Origin: Anaerobaca sp035448545
GTDB taxonomy: Bacteria; Planctomycetota; Phycisphaerae; Sedimentisphaerales; Anaerobacaceae
Length of the DNA: 64,000 nucleotides
Assembly: GCA_035448545.1 (NCBI GenBank)
Contig: DAOTJE010000004.1
Location: 1 to 64,000, forward strand
Direction of reading: 5' to 3'
Shown here: piece after piece, positions 8,902 through 18,300 of the stretch
Position numbering within the stretch: the first letter of the stretch is position 1
Layout: the number at the start of each line of letters is the position of its first letter
The notes under the pieces: model-generated
The model's database searches: none
Told to the model about the DNA's origin: nothing
What the model saw: only the letters and a program-made list of their open reading frames with translations
Translations under genes and position numbers: made by a program

Positions 8902-10175
8902 GGGTGGACCAACTCGGCGAGCCGGTCTCTGGCCTGCCACGCGCAATCGATCAGCTCGTCGCGGAACGGGGATTCTTCGTTCTTCCACACCCATCGCAGC
9001 ACGTCGCCGAGCCGGGCTCGATCCAGACTCTGCCAGCGGATCCCGTGGAACTCGTTGGGCACGCTGTGTTTGGCGACATCCCCCAGAAGCATCGCGACGC
9101 CCGCCAGAGCACCCACGGCCATATGGACCGGCCGGATGCCCCATTCCAACGCGAGGGACATCGTGCCGAAGATCCGGTCGGTGACGCCGAGCTTGCGCAG
9201 AATGTCACGGGCGGCCCGATCCGTAGTGTCCGCCAGGAAGGGATTGGTCATCCGCCGGAGCAGATCGTCCGCATATCGCCGGTAACCCGACTCGGTAAAC
9301 AGCTCGTCGCCCAGCGACGCGTATTTGCGGATCAGGGCGCCACCCGATTCGCGGACGAAGGCCTCACTCGCAACGCACATCAGGGGCTTGTCGCTGGCCA
9401 GTTCGGTCATCTTTGTGTAGCCTTTGAGTGTGCCGATGAAGCCGAGCAATGCGTGGATGGCGTTGTGGCCGTAAAGTTTGGCCTCTTCGAAGGGCAGCAG
9501 ATCGTCCTTCTCGACGAAGACTCGAATGCCCGGCGCAAAACCAGGGATCGTTGTCCTGGTGACGAGGATGCGGTTGAACTCCTCGACCAGGAATGCCCGG
9601 TCGATTCCGGGGGCAATGGGCGTCAGACTCAGCGAGGCGATCTCGGTCGGATCGGTCACGACCCGGCTCATCTTGCCGATCACCGTATTGAGAAACTGCA
9701 CGCGCGGTGGCAACGGACCGCTCGAATACTCCGCGACGGCGTCCCTCAGAATCTCGGCCGCATGGTTGTTGTTCTCGGCCGCGTAGACAACGGCCGGTTT
9801 CCCCCCGCCGTGGGCCAAGCCGTCGGCGACCAGTGCGGCGACACTGTTGGCCTGGCCCGAGGTGTAGAAATTCACCGAGGGAAGGCAGGTGCATATCTCC
9901 GTCGCCTCGGACAGCGCGCTGCGAAGAGCCTGATTGTCGTGGGGATCTGCCGGGTCGAGCAGTTCGACGTTGTCGATCCGCTGCGTTTCGATGCGGTCCG
10001 CCTTGGCCACGTTGACGTGGTACGTGCCGTGATTGGCGCCGACGGCGCGAACCAGGGCCCGGTCGACCTCCGCGACAACGATCCGGGCAAACCGGCCGCT
10101 TTGAAAGGCCTCTTTGGCGAATAGTCCGCTCTGGATGGGCCCGAATCCGAAACCGACAAGAATATGATCGGCCAT
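8898..10175 (-). CDS. Mannitol-dehydrogenase-family polyol/polyol-phosphate dehydrogenase
   Basis: The 425-residue protein resembles mannitol-1-phosphate 5-dehydrogenase and related long-chain polyol dehydrogenases. It has an N-terminal Rossmann start ILVGFGFGPIQSGLF, an AENNNHA segment near residue 135, and the catalytic KLYGHNAIH motif with Lys233, Asn238 and His241. The reaction would be NAD-dependent oxidation of a sugar alcohol (phosphate) to a ketose (phosphate). The ATG at 10175 is separated by a single base from the stop of the upstream gene. A start 30 bases further up is possible but would overlap. The canonical glycine motif is loosened (GFGFGPIQSG), as in other MtlD proteins. The substrate is not assignable; the operon suggests an amino-sugar-derived alcohol. 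Confidence 0.85.
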   Translation of the reverse strand: MADHILVGFGFGPIQSGLFAKEAFQSGRFARIVVAEVDRALVRAVGANHGTYHVNVAKADRIETQRIDNVELLDPADPHDNQALRSALSEATEICTCLPSVNFYTSGQANSVAALVADGLAHGGGKPAVVYAAENNNHAAEILRDAVAEYSSGPLPPRVQFLNTVIGKMSRVVTDPTEIASLSLTPIAPGIDRAFLVEEFNRILVTRTTIPGFAPGIRVFVEKDDLLPFEEAKLYGHNAIHALLGFIGTLKGYTKMTELASDKPLMCVASEAFVRESGGALIRKYASLGDELFTESGYRRYADDLLRRMTNPFLADTTDRAARDILRKLGVTDRIFGTMSLALEWGIRPVHMAVGALAGVAMLLGDVAKHSVPNEFHGIRWQSLDRARLGDVLRWVWKNEESPFRDELIDCAWQARDRLAELVHP

Positions 10176-10176
10176 C

Positions 10177-11253
10177 TTATCGTCCGGCCGTCCTGAGGAA
10201 CGCATGGATGTCTGTGTCTTTCGTGAGCACGCTGATCTCCAGGTCGTACGTCCGGCTCTTTCCGGGCCCCAGGTAGATCAGTTGCTTCTGTTGGCGGGCC
10301 GCGCTTTGACCAATCGGGAAGTTGGTGCCTGGTTCCAGGCCGGTGACATACTCGCCCGGTCCCCAGTGCTGCCAGTTGGCCATACAGGGGAAGTGCTTTT
10401 TCTTGTAGCGGGTCGCCACGGCAAGGCCCAGCTTCTGATTATACAGGCCGATGGTGCAGAAGCCGTTCGTGTCGGCCGTGACGTCGATGAACCCGCAGGC
10501 CTCGCCGCCGCCTCGATGGGTTTCCATCGGCTTGCGGCACACGCGGAAATCGCTCGTGTCGTTGAAAATCGCGTTGTCCATATCCAGACCGCGCGATCTC
10601 CATGCACCTTTCCAGACGATCTGTGTGCCCTCATCGACCAGGGGCCAGCCGTAGTTGCAGTGGTACAACAGCATGTGCGGCGTCGGCGAGTTGCCCCGGT
10701 TTGTCACTACGTCGTGGATGCGGATCGTGCCTTCGCCCAGCGTGCTGGAGATGGTTCGTCGCAGTTCGAGGGTCGGGCCGAAAACGCGGTATTCTTTGAC
10801 TACCGCGGTGATACTCATTTCAAGCCTGCCGGCGTGAAGGTCGGGCTGGGTGATGGATTCGACCTCGGCCGGGGTGTTGCTGATGCGCCCGTGCAGACCT
10901 CGCTGGCCCGATTCATCGTCGTCGGGCGCTCCGGCGTGTGTGAGGCCGCAGGTCGTCAGGAGGCCGCCGCCAAACGGCCACAGCCATTCGATGCCCTGAT
11001 TGGCATCCGGTCGCGGCGCAGTCACGCCGGCATGACTAAGCCAGGCAAGGCTATGCTGATTGTGGAAGGCGTCCACGATGTCCAACGCCCGGTCGATGAC
11101 CACTTTGTATCGCAGCCCCGAGCCCGTATTGACCCACGCGATTCGCGTGCCCTTGCCGAGTCCGTTATCCAGAACGCTCGTCTCGATTCCGCCCACCTGC
11201 GCGGGGTTGCCCACGCGATCCTGCCAGTCGAACGAAGTCTTCTTCTGTGCCAT
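10177..11253 (-). CDS. DUF4432-family aldose-1-epimerase-like protein
   Basis: The 358-residue protein fits the DUF4432 branch of the galactose-mutarotase fold. Matching segments are RYKVVIDRALDIVDAFHN, GLLTTCGLTHAGAP, RGLHGRISNTPA and PHMLLYHCNYGWPLVDEGT. Members are thought to interconvert anomers or isomers of sugars in catabolic operons, but most have no proven reaction. Its start has GGGAG 8 bases upstream, and it lies 16 bases after the kinase gene and one base before the dehydrogenase gene. The HGRIS and YHCNYG histidines are candidate active-site residues by analogy with mutarotases. Cytoplasmic, with no signal peptide. Confidence 0.85.
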   Translation of the reverse strand: MAQKKTSFDWQDRVGNPAQVGGIETSVLDNGLGKGTRIAWVNTGSGLRYKVVIDRALDIVDAFHNQHSLAWLSHAGVTAPRPDANQGIEWLWPFGGGLLTTCGLTHAGAPDDDESGQRGLHGRISNTPAEVESITQPDLHAGRLEMSITAVVKEYRVFGPTLELRRTISSTLGEGTIRIHDVVTNRGNSPTPHMLLYHCNYGWPLVDEGTQIVWKGAWRSRGLDMDNAIFNDTSDFRVCRKPMETHRGGGEACGFIDVTADTNGFCTIGLYNQKLGLAVATRYKKKHFPCMANWQHWGPGEYVTGLEPGTNFPIGQSAARQQKQLIYLGPGKSRTYDLEISVLTKDTDIHAFLRTAGR

Positions 11254-11269
11254 TCGAGTTTACTCCCTG

Positions 11270-12475
11270 TCAATTGAGCGCCCGCCGCAACGCTTCGAAG
11301 CTGTCGAACCCTTGGTCGGTTTGCAGCACGCGAAGCATTTTGTCGTAGGTCTTGATGTTGGCGTAGCGGTCGTCGAGCGGGGCCTTGATGAACAGCGACG
11401 CGAAGAGGTTGCCCGCCTGCACCGCTTGCGCGAAGTCGATCGACCCGTCGCGAAACGCGCCGAGGTTGTTCGCCAGATAGGTGATCAGGCCGGCGCGGAA
11501 GGAGTCGCCGGCGCCGACGAGATCGATGACCTCGCCGCTGAGGAATCGCGAGATGATCTTGACGGGCCCACCCGCGCGGCCTCCCGGTGTCAGGTGCGTT
11601 TCATACGCGCCGTTGCTGACCGTGACGCCGAACAGACGCGTTCGTCCTTGCTCGCGCCAGAATCGTTTCGTCAGAAACTCCAGAAAGTGCGTGATGTTTT
11701 CTCTCTCACCGAACTCGACCCAATCGCGGGGCTGACTCATCGTGTTTTGGATGAGCTTTGCCTCATCCGAGGAGGTGAAGAACACGTCGAGCTCCGGCAG
11801 GAGCGGCTCCAGCAGCCGGTATTCGGCGACGGGCTTGCCTTCGGCGATAAGTCGATGCGGGTCTCCCGTCAGCGTGTGACTGTCGGCGATGGTCAGGGCC
11901 CCCCGGGTCCGGCACCAGTGGATAAACTCCGCCAGATCGCAACCACCATTGGCGTCACCCCGGTCGGAGAGGCCCGAATACATGTAGTAGACGATCCGGG
12001 GTTGGAGCCGCTCGACGGCCTTCCGAAAGATCGCAAAGTCGAAATCGTTGTTGGCGTTGGGGAAGTAGGCGATGCCGCCCCGGTCGTCGCCTTTGGGGTT
12101 ATGGATGAACGTTGTTCCGGTCGGAAGCCGGGGATGGATATGGGTGGCGGACATGTCGACGCCGTTGGCGACCATGACGTCGTAGAAGAAACGACCTTGG
12201 GCATCGAGTCCACCGTAGTTTCCTTTGCCGAGGTTGACGCCGACGGCGACCTTCAGCCCGGTCCGTGCGATCAACGGCGCGGTGTTTCCGGGCCCGCCCG
12301 CGGTGGCTGCGCCTTCGTCGATCCACCGCTTGATCTGCTCCTGCGAATAGTCGGGCATGTCTTCGGTTCTGCATTTGGCCAGGCCACCTTTGCCCACGAG
12401 CCGGTCGGCAAACTCGAAGTCGGCTCGACGCAGGTCTGCGACCGCCGTATTGAGGATCAGAACGTCCACTGCCAT
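11270..12475 (-). CDS. PfkB-family carbohydrate kinase
   Basis: The 401-residue protein belongs to the ribokinase/PfkB family and would phosphorylate a sugar or sugar acid with ATP in the cytoplasm. The N-terminal di-glycine substrate motif appears as AGGPGNTA (about residue 60). The C-terminal signature DLVGAGDSFRAG contains the catalytic base Asp324 and the anion hole. It is longer than the 300-330 residues usual for the family because of an extended substrate lid. An AAAGGAGA ribosome-binding site lies in the 28-base gap after the NagB-like gene. The operon position between deaminase and dehydrogenase fits phosphorylation of an intermediate, but the substrate cannot be named. Confidence 0.9.
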   Translation of the reverse strand: MAVDVLILNTAVADLRRADFEFADRLVGKGGLAKCRTEDMPDYSQEQIKRWIDEGAATAGGPGNTAPLIARTGLKVAVGVNLGKGNYGGLDAQGRFFYDVMVANGVDMSATHIHPRLPTGTTFIHNPKGDDRGGIAYFPNANNDFDFAIFRKAVERLQPRIVYYMYSGLSDRGDANGGCDLAEFIHWCRTRGALTIADSHTLTGDPHRLIAEGKPVAEYRLLEPLLPELDVFFTSSDEAKLIQNTMSQPRDWVEFGERENITHFLEFLTKRFWREQGRTRLFGVTVSNGAYETHLTPGGRAGGPVKIISRFLSGEVIDLVGAGDSFRAGLITYLANNLGAFRDGSIDFAQAVQAGNLFASLFIKAPLDDRYANIKTYDKMLRVLQTDQGFDSFEALRRALN

Positions 12476-12503
12476 CCGTGGTGTCTCCTTTCGCCGTTTG
12501 GCC

Positions 12504-13433
12504 TCAGTGCATTTCCGCCTTGCAGGTGCCGATCGCCGGGCGATAGAAGTTGAATTGCACGTTGGGGTGGTCGGCCAGCAGGGACATGGGTACCGCGCTG
12601 TCGGCGAGTTTCTCGGCGATCATCAGCGTGGTCAGACGCATGCCGAACGGGTTGTCGTGCGTTCCTGCCTGCCAGATCGAGACCTTCTCGGCCTTCCACG
12701 TCTGGACCGGCCCGACGGTGATCGCCTGGGTCGGTACGCTGGTGACGACACCGCCGCCGCTGGTGCGCGCGTTCTGCATCACCGTCACCGGATGCAGGTC
12801 CACGATGCGCGTCGTCAGTTGGCGGTACTCCTGCGGCGTCGGCGGGCGGTCTTTGTACGGGTCCTGTCGACGAACCGGGTCGTTGAACGCCCAGTGTTTG
12901 ATGTCGCCCTGGCCGCCCTGCATGACGGCGCAGCGGATACCGTCCCAACTGCGAATGTAGGCCGATGTATCGGCCTTGGGAAAGTGCAGATTCGTCTCGG
13001 GCATCTTCAGTTCCGGTCGAATCCGATTGAAGCATAGTTCCTTGTCCGCCTTCGCGAAGGACAGCGGATGTGCCTCGGGCACCTCCGCGCCGTTCATGTA
13101 CCACTCGTCCATGCCCCAGAAGTGGGCGTCGTGCAGCTTCAGTTCCAGCGCGTTGACCAGTCTTGCCACGAGGGGCAATTGCTCCGTCGGTCCGATCGGT
13201 CCGCAGATGCCGACGGGGTTGTCGGGCGTCGCCTGCTTCCAGGTGGTGACGTATTCGAGGGCTTCGGCCAGGTAGAAGTCCTCCAGGGTGTCGTAGAAGA
13301 CGACCTGGAAGCCTTCGCGACTCAGAGCCGCCATGTCTTCGGCGGTGAGGCGGGCCGCATCGTTGAGGATCTCGTCGTCCAGCGTCGTGTAGTCCCACCA
13401 GTCCGGGGCCAGGAGACTCTGTTTTCTGCCCAT
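12504..13433 (-). CDS. Divergent glucosamine-6-phosphate deaminase-like protein (NagB superfamily)
   Basis: This 309-residue protein matches the NagB/6-phosphogluconolactonase fold. GICGPIGPTEQ (75-85) replaces the phosphate loop LGLPTGSTP. FWGMDEW carries Asp109, equivalent to the NagB general base. GDIKHWAFNDP (176-186) aligns with DGHIAFNEP and keeps the ring-opening His180, with one extra residue before it and Asp185 instead of Glu. ITVGPVQTW follows as in NagB. The true family members convert GlcN6P to Fru6P and ammonia; here the altered phosphate loop suggests a different, perhaps unphosphorylated, substrate. The start ATG has AGGAG overlapping the stop of the PIG-L gene ten bases upstream, so the two are coupled. 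Confidence 0.8.
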   Translation of the reverse strand: MGRKQSLLAPDWWDYTTLDDEILNDAARLTAEDMAALSREGFQVVFYDTLEDFYLAEALEYVTTWKQATPDNPVGICGPIGPTEQLPLVARLVNALELKLHDAHFWGMDEWYMNGAEVPEAHPLSFAKADKELCFNRIRPELKMPETNLHFPKADTSAYIRSWDGIRCAVMQGGQGDIKHWAFNDPVRRQDPYKDRPPTPQEYRQLTTRIVDLHPVTVMQNARTSGGGVVTSVPTQAITVGPVQTWKAEKVSIWQAGTHDNPFGMRLTTLMIAEKLADSAVPMSLLADHPNVQFNFYRPAIGTCKAEMH

Positions 13434-13443
13434 GATCGTTCTC

Positions 13444-14205
13444 CTATGTCGTGTGGACCAGATGGCCCAGTTCGGCCTGGAGCAGGTTGTCCTGGGGGTA
13501 GGCATGCCCCAGGTGTTGGCGGAACCCTTCGCCGAACGCGACGCCGATGGCGGCGCCGCGCTGGCGGCCGAGCTTCTTCATCTGGTCGGTGTATTCATCG
13601 ATACCGTGATGAGCCAGCAGCCAATTGCGCTGGCTCTCGTGGCAGACGAGCATCTTCGTCTTGATGTCGATGACGCTGCTGGTGTCCACGATGAAGCCCG
13701 GCGCGATCGCGGCCCCGAATTTGTCTTTGCCCTCGACGGCGTCGGTGTAGTACAGGTGCGGGATCGGCTCGAACGGCTCGGCGCCGGGTGTCTCGATGTT
13801 GACGATGCCGCAGCAGAAGCACGCCGACTGCGTCAGCTTGCTGGACATCTCGTGGTCAACCATATAATCCGACGGACTCAGTGTGAAGACGATCTTCGGC
13901 CGGACCTTTCGCACCAGCGCGATCGCCTTAAGGAGAGTGGGGCGGTCGTACATGATGAAGGCGTCGTCGCATTCGAGGCAATGGTATTCGCCACCGAGGA
14001 GTCTTACTGCCTTGGTGGCCTCGCTTTTGCGAATCCGGCTGATCTCCTGGCGGCTGTACTCGACGGTGCCGCAATCGCCCGGCGTGAACGTTGCGATGTG
14101 GACCTGCCAGCCCCGCTCGCGGAGCAGGGCCAGGGTCCCGGCGCACATGAACTCGGCGTCGTCCGGATGGGCGCCGAGACTCAGGACAACTTTGTCATTG
14201 CTCAT
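13444..14205 (-). CDS. PIG-L family N-deacetylase
   Basis: The 253-residue protein is a zinc-dependent GlcNAc-type N-deacetylase (PIG-L/LmbE, MshB/BshB relatives). The metal motif is GAHPDDAEF with His13, Asp15 and Asp16, and the third ligand is His118 in YMVDHEMSS. The protein has the usual length and no signal peptide, so it acts in the cytoplasm on small acetylated sugars rather than on polymer. It is directly followed by the NagB-like deaminase, an order that makes sense if an N-acetyl sugar is first deacetylated and then deaminated. The start at 14205 has AAGGGG upstream. The exact substrate is unknown. Confidence 0.93.
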   Translation of the reverse strand: MSNDKVVLSLGAHPDDAEFMCAGTLALLRERGWQVHIATFTPGDCGTVEYSRQEISRIRKSEATKAVRLLGGEYHCLECDDAFIMYDRPTLLKAIALVRKVRPKIVFTLSPSDYMVDHEMSSKLTQSACFCCGIVNIETPGAEPFEPIPHLYYTDAVEGKDKFGAAIAPGFIVDTSSVIDIKTKMLVCHESQRNWLLAHHGIDEYTDQMKKLGRQRGAAIGVAFGEGFRQHLGHAYPQDNLLQAELGHLVHTT

Positions 14206-14233
14206 GGTTCCCCTTGTCGGCGTTTCGGGTGGT

Positions 14234-15268
14234 TCACTTGCCCATCAGGTGGCTGACGATGAGCAGGTCCAGCTCTTCGTAGTCGCGATCGGCGATCAGT
14301 TGTTCGACGCGGCTTTCATCGAGGCTTCGGGCCAGCTCGACCAGTTGCAGGAAGATCGTCCGGCTGTTGCGGAGATGTTTGGTTGCGACATCCTGCTTTT
14401 GCGTCCGCACCGCCTTGACGTCGAGGCCGACGAACTCGCCCTTCTTGCCGTAGTCGTACTTGTCGAGGATGCGAACCTGGTTGAAGGCCCGGCGCAGGTT
14501 GACCGATCCGAAACTCTTGTCTTCGTCGAACTTCAGACCATTCTGGTCATTCAGGTGGACCGTGTAGAGTTTGTCATACGCCAGGGCGAAGCCCATTTCA
14601 TCGGATGGATCGAGGCCCGCCAGGATGGCGTGAGCGGTCTCAATATTCACGCCGACGCGCCCTGCGTCCTTCGTCAGGTAACCCAGGGCTATCGCGTGTC
14701 CTGTGGTCGGGATGTAAGCCTGGTCCATCGGCTCATTGGGTTTGGGCTCGATGGCAATCCGGATGCTCTTGTTGTAGGCGAGCATGTCGTCGATCGCTTC
14801 GACGAGGCGGTCAACCGCCACCTTGCTGTCCTTGGCCTCACGCATGTATGTTCCTTCACGGGCCAGCCACAGGACGATCAAGTCGGTCTTAAGCGCTGCC
14901 GCGATATCGATGGCGCGGCGGCTGCGTTCGCGCGCGTATTTGCGACACTCCGGGTCGTTCGAGGTGTAGCCCCCGTCGATCGTACGCGGGTCTTCCCACA
15001 GGCGGGGCGCGACGAATTCCGCGACCAGGCCCTCATCGGCCAGCATCTTCTGCACCTCTTTGGCCTTGGCGACGATTTCCTTGGGGCCCAGTTCGTTCAT
15101 GTCGGGTACGGCATCGTCGTCGTGAAACTGCACGCCCTCGAAACCGAGCTTCTTGAAGAGCTTGAGCTTTTTGGCGAAGGTGACGCTGCGTCGGACTGTC
15201 GGGCCGAATGGATCGCTGCCCTCATGAATGTTCCACGGCCCAAACGAGAATCGGTATTGTCCTGCCAT
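14234..15268 (-). CDS. Xylose-isomerase-family sugar isomerase
   Basis: The 344-residue TIM-barrel protein keeps all recognisable xylose isomerase motifs: FGPWNIHEGSDPFG, the proton-shuttle GVQFHDDD, REGTYMREAKD, the metal/substrate site EPKPNEP (Glu and Lys), GVNIETAHAILAGLD, VHLNDQNG, KFDEDKSFG and GLDVKAVR. It therefore probably has two divalent metals and interconverts an aldose and a ketose. It is shorter than classical XylA (about 385-440) and diverges in the substrate loop (WLAREG for WGGREG), so the sugar may not be xylose. The ATG at 15268 has a perfect AAGGAGG (15275-15281). As first gene of the seven-gene operon it defines the sugar entry. Confidence 0.9.
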   Translation of the reverse strand: MAGQYRFSFGPWNIHEGSDPFGPTVRRSVTFAKKLKLFKKLGFEGVQFHDDDAVPDMNELGPKEIVAKAKEVQKMLADEGLVAEFVAPRLWEDPRTIDGGYTSNDPECRKYARERSRRAIDIAAALKTDLIVLWLAREGTYMREAKDSKVAVDRLVEAIDDMLAYNKSIRIAIEPKPNEPMDQAYIPTTGHAIALGYLTKDAGRVGVNIETAHAILAGLDPSDEMGFALAYDKLYTVHLNDQNGLKFDEDKSFGSVNLRRAFNQVRILDKYDYGKKGEFVGLDVKAVRTQKQDVATKHLRNSRTIFLQLVELARSLDESRVEQLIADRDYEELDLLIVSHLMGK

Positions 15269-15323
15269 TTCGTGCCTCCTTAAGGTTTCGATGGTCTGAA
15301 GTCGTCTTTGTCCCGTTGTCCGG

Positions 15324-15354
15324 GGGCGCCGCAGCCGCCTCAAATGCGGCGCCC
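15324..15354 (-). terminator. Stem-loop enclosing the stop codon of the FAD oxidoreductase gene
   Basis: A perfect 10-bp GC-rich stem (15324-15333 with 15345-15354) has an 11-base loop that holds the TGA stop of the upstream gene (15340-15342). No T-run follows on the minus strand, so it is not a classical intrinsic terminator. It may act as a partial terminator, an RNA-processing signal or a block to 3' decay between the oxidoreductase gene and the sugar operon. Confidence 0.5.
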
Positions 15355-18300
15355 GGGTTTCTCCTGCAAAACGCCCGTCGCGTGGCGGGCATAATGACCG
15401 CGCAGGTCGCGAGCATACTCTCTCAAAATGCTTTCACCAAGGCCGTTGTCGTCGCCGCAACGATACAGAGCTCTTGCCAGGATCAGCTCCCGCAACGAAA
15501 CCTCCCGCGTGGAGGTGTCGACGGGACTCGGTGGTATGTTGGCCACGACTTTCCGGATGTCCGTGCAGGCATGTCCCTTCATCCCGGGTTTGCGGAGCAG
15601 GTCCGCGAGAGGCTTTGCGGCCGAAGGATCCCGTTGGGCCTCCAACGCCATGGCCACCGCCCGGTGATGAGACATTGCGTGTTCGGGACCAAGCTGAGTG
15701 ACTTTCTCGATGATCGGGGCGAGGGCCTCTTGGCGTCCCGTACGGCCCAGAGCGACGATCAGGCTGTCTACCGGGCTCATGCTCCGGCCGTACTGTCCCA
15801 TGCCCGTGTATTTCCACCCTTCGTCCCATTGGCGCTGTTTGACGGCCTCGACGAGGGTCGCAACGCCCGTGTCGTCGCCCATGATGCCGAGGATGTGGGC
15901 ATAGGTAAGCCTGTCTTTTTCGCTGGTTGCCCTGCGGTACGCCTGACGCAGGAGGGGCAGGGCCGCCTCCGGCTGGCCGTAGACGACCTCGATCCCCTCA
16001 AAATCGTTTGTCAGGGACGCCACGGCACGCTCGATCTGCTCCTTGGGCAATGGGAACGAGTCTTCGTGGGTGAGTACTTCGGCCGGCAGATTGCCCTTTT
16101 CGACGAGGTGCTGCTGTAGTGCGCGGATGTTGATATTGCGCAGCGTCTGGTTCGTCTGGACCGCCATCGCCGCGGCGATGCCCGCCGCATAGCCCTGGTT
16201 CTGTATGTCCGGCTGCATGCGGATCACAGGCATCACATCGCGATGAGCGCTCACCCCCAGGCCGGTCACGAGGATGCCTTCCAGCCCCTTGGGCAACAGG
16301 CAGCGGTAGGGGACATAGCAGGGCACCGCCTCGCGGTCCGGCGGCCTGAGCAGAAACATGGGATGGATGGTGAAGCCGTGCGAGTCGAAGTTGCTGTTGG
16401 CGCGGACGACGGTGTCGGGAAACGTCCGGCTCAGATAAGCGTCCGACGGCGAGAGGAAGAAATCCCCGACGATCTGCCTTCGCTCACGACTGTCAATGAT
16501 CTGGGCCAGGTCATACGCACCGTCGAATTTCTTACGGGCGGTGAGAAACGATTGCCATGCGTCGATCGCATCCAGGTCATCGATGAACGTGAAATCGGTG
16601 TTGGTGTATCGGGCGCCCGGCTCCCACGGGGGCAGACCGGTCCCCTGTACCGCGATGTGTTCGGCGGTTGTGTAAATGCATTCGGCTCCGGCGGCCGCAG
16701 CGATGGTCGCGCTGCCGGTGGCGTCGATCACCACCTTCGCCAGAACCACGCCTCGGCCCTGTGGCGTCGCGACAACGACGCCCTTGACCTGATTGCCTTG
16801 GACGAAGGCACCACATCCAAATGCGCCGTACCAGATGTCGGCGCCGGCTTTCCTCAACTGGCGCCGATACCACTCGATCTTCAACTGGCTGTCCCAGGCG
16901 CCGCCCTGACCGCTGGTCCCTTCAGATGCGCCGCCCAGTTCGGCCAGGCCCAGATCGATCTCCTTGGTGAAGCCCTCGCGGTAGCCGTAGTAGTATTTGC
17001 CGATCAGGCCCAACGTCCCGATGCCCCCGAGACCATGAAGGTACTCGACGACCAGCGTCCTGACGCCTTGCCGTGCGGCGGCGATTCCGGCCGGCGCACC
17101 GCCTGTGCCGCCCCCGACGACCACTACATCATAAGTCCCCAGGATCGGGACCGCATGTTCAACCTCGCGCACCGCGCCACCAGGGTGTCCGTCCTGTCGC
17201 ATCCAGGCGGTATCCTCCCGGATATCGCCCCGGACCACCGATGCCGTCCGAGGACCGCTGACGATTACCTTGCTGCTCCTTGCCACAGAGACGGCCTCCG
17301 CAGCGGCCGCCGCGCCGATGCGCTCGCCAACTCCGATCAGTTCGACAGGGCGCAGGAGCTTCTCGGCAGCCGACCTTGCTGTGTCTGCGCATCCTCCGAG
17401 AACGAACAATCGTTCGACCTGTTCGGGACGGAATACGTCGAGGTTTGCGCTCTCGGCGCCGGGCCATGTGCAGCATTCATGAGATTTACCCTTCATGTGG
17501 TCCGGCGGTACCTGGAACAGCGTCTCCGAGGAATCCACCTGTTGGGGGCTCCAGGTCCTGTCTCGCGCGATCTGCTCGGCCTTGGCGAAGGATGCGAACG
17601 AGCCGTCTTCCATGGGGATCTGGAGGGTGTACTCGATGGCCGCATAGGTCCGCCCATCGGATGCATGGACCGGCGTGGGCAGTCGCCGGGGCTGCGTGTA
17701 CTCATCCTGTCGCAGCTCGCCGCCAATCACCGTGCGTTTGAAGCGGTACCAGCCCATGGGATAAGGGGTGAACTCGACGCCGGCCATCCGCGCCACCAGA
17801 GCCCTTTCGGTGGCGTCGATGACGACCTTGGCCTTCACCGCCTGGCGGCCCGAGCGATTGGTCATCACGATTCCCGCCAGCTTGCCGTTTTCGTCTTGGA
17901 GCACGTCGGTGGCGTAACAGCCATAGAGAAACTCGACACCTGCGTTGAGCAGGGCATCGTCGAGAACCCGCTTGACCTGCATGGGGGTCGGGGGGACCCA
18001 CGCGGGCAAGGAGGGCTTCGGTCCCGGCGGCTTCTCGATCACGACCTCGCCCAGGAGAATGCGACCGGCCGGCTGCGATTTGTTTACTCGAATCCTGACG
18101 TACCGGGCGGTACTGTCCAGCCATGCGGACAGCTCGATGGGGGATTCCTCGAATGAACCCTGTCCGAGCTTGCCGTTCTTGATCAGCGCTGCCCGATTCC
18201 AGCCCTTTGCGTCCCGGCTGACCTCGATCGTAACGGTGTCGACCTCAAAGTCTCCGCCACGTTGGTAGGCCATGACCCGAATCCGCCTCAGACGCTGCTC

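Noticed and set aside
16243..18156. 637-codon open frame opposite the FAD oxidoreductase
   Set aside because: The minus strand carries two clear FAD-binding modules. The plus-strand frame has no domain and typical shadow composition.
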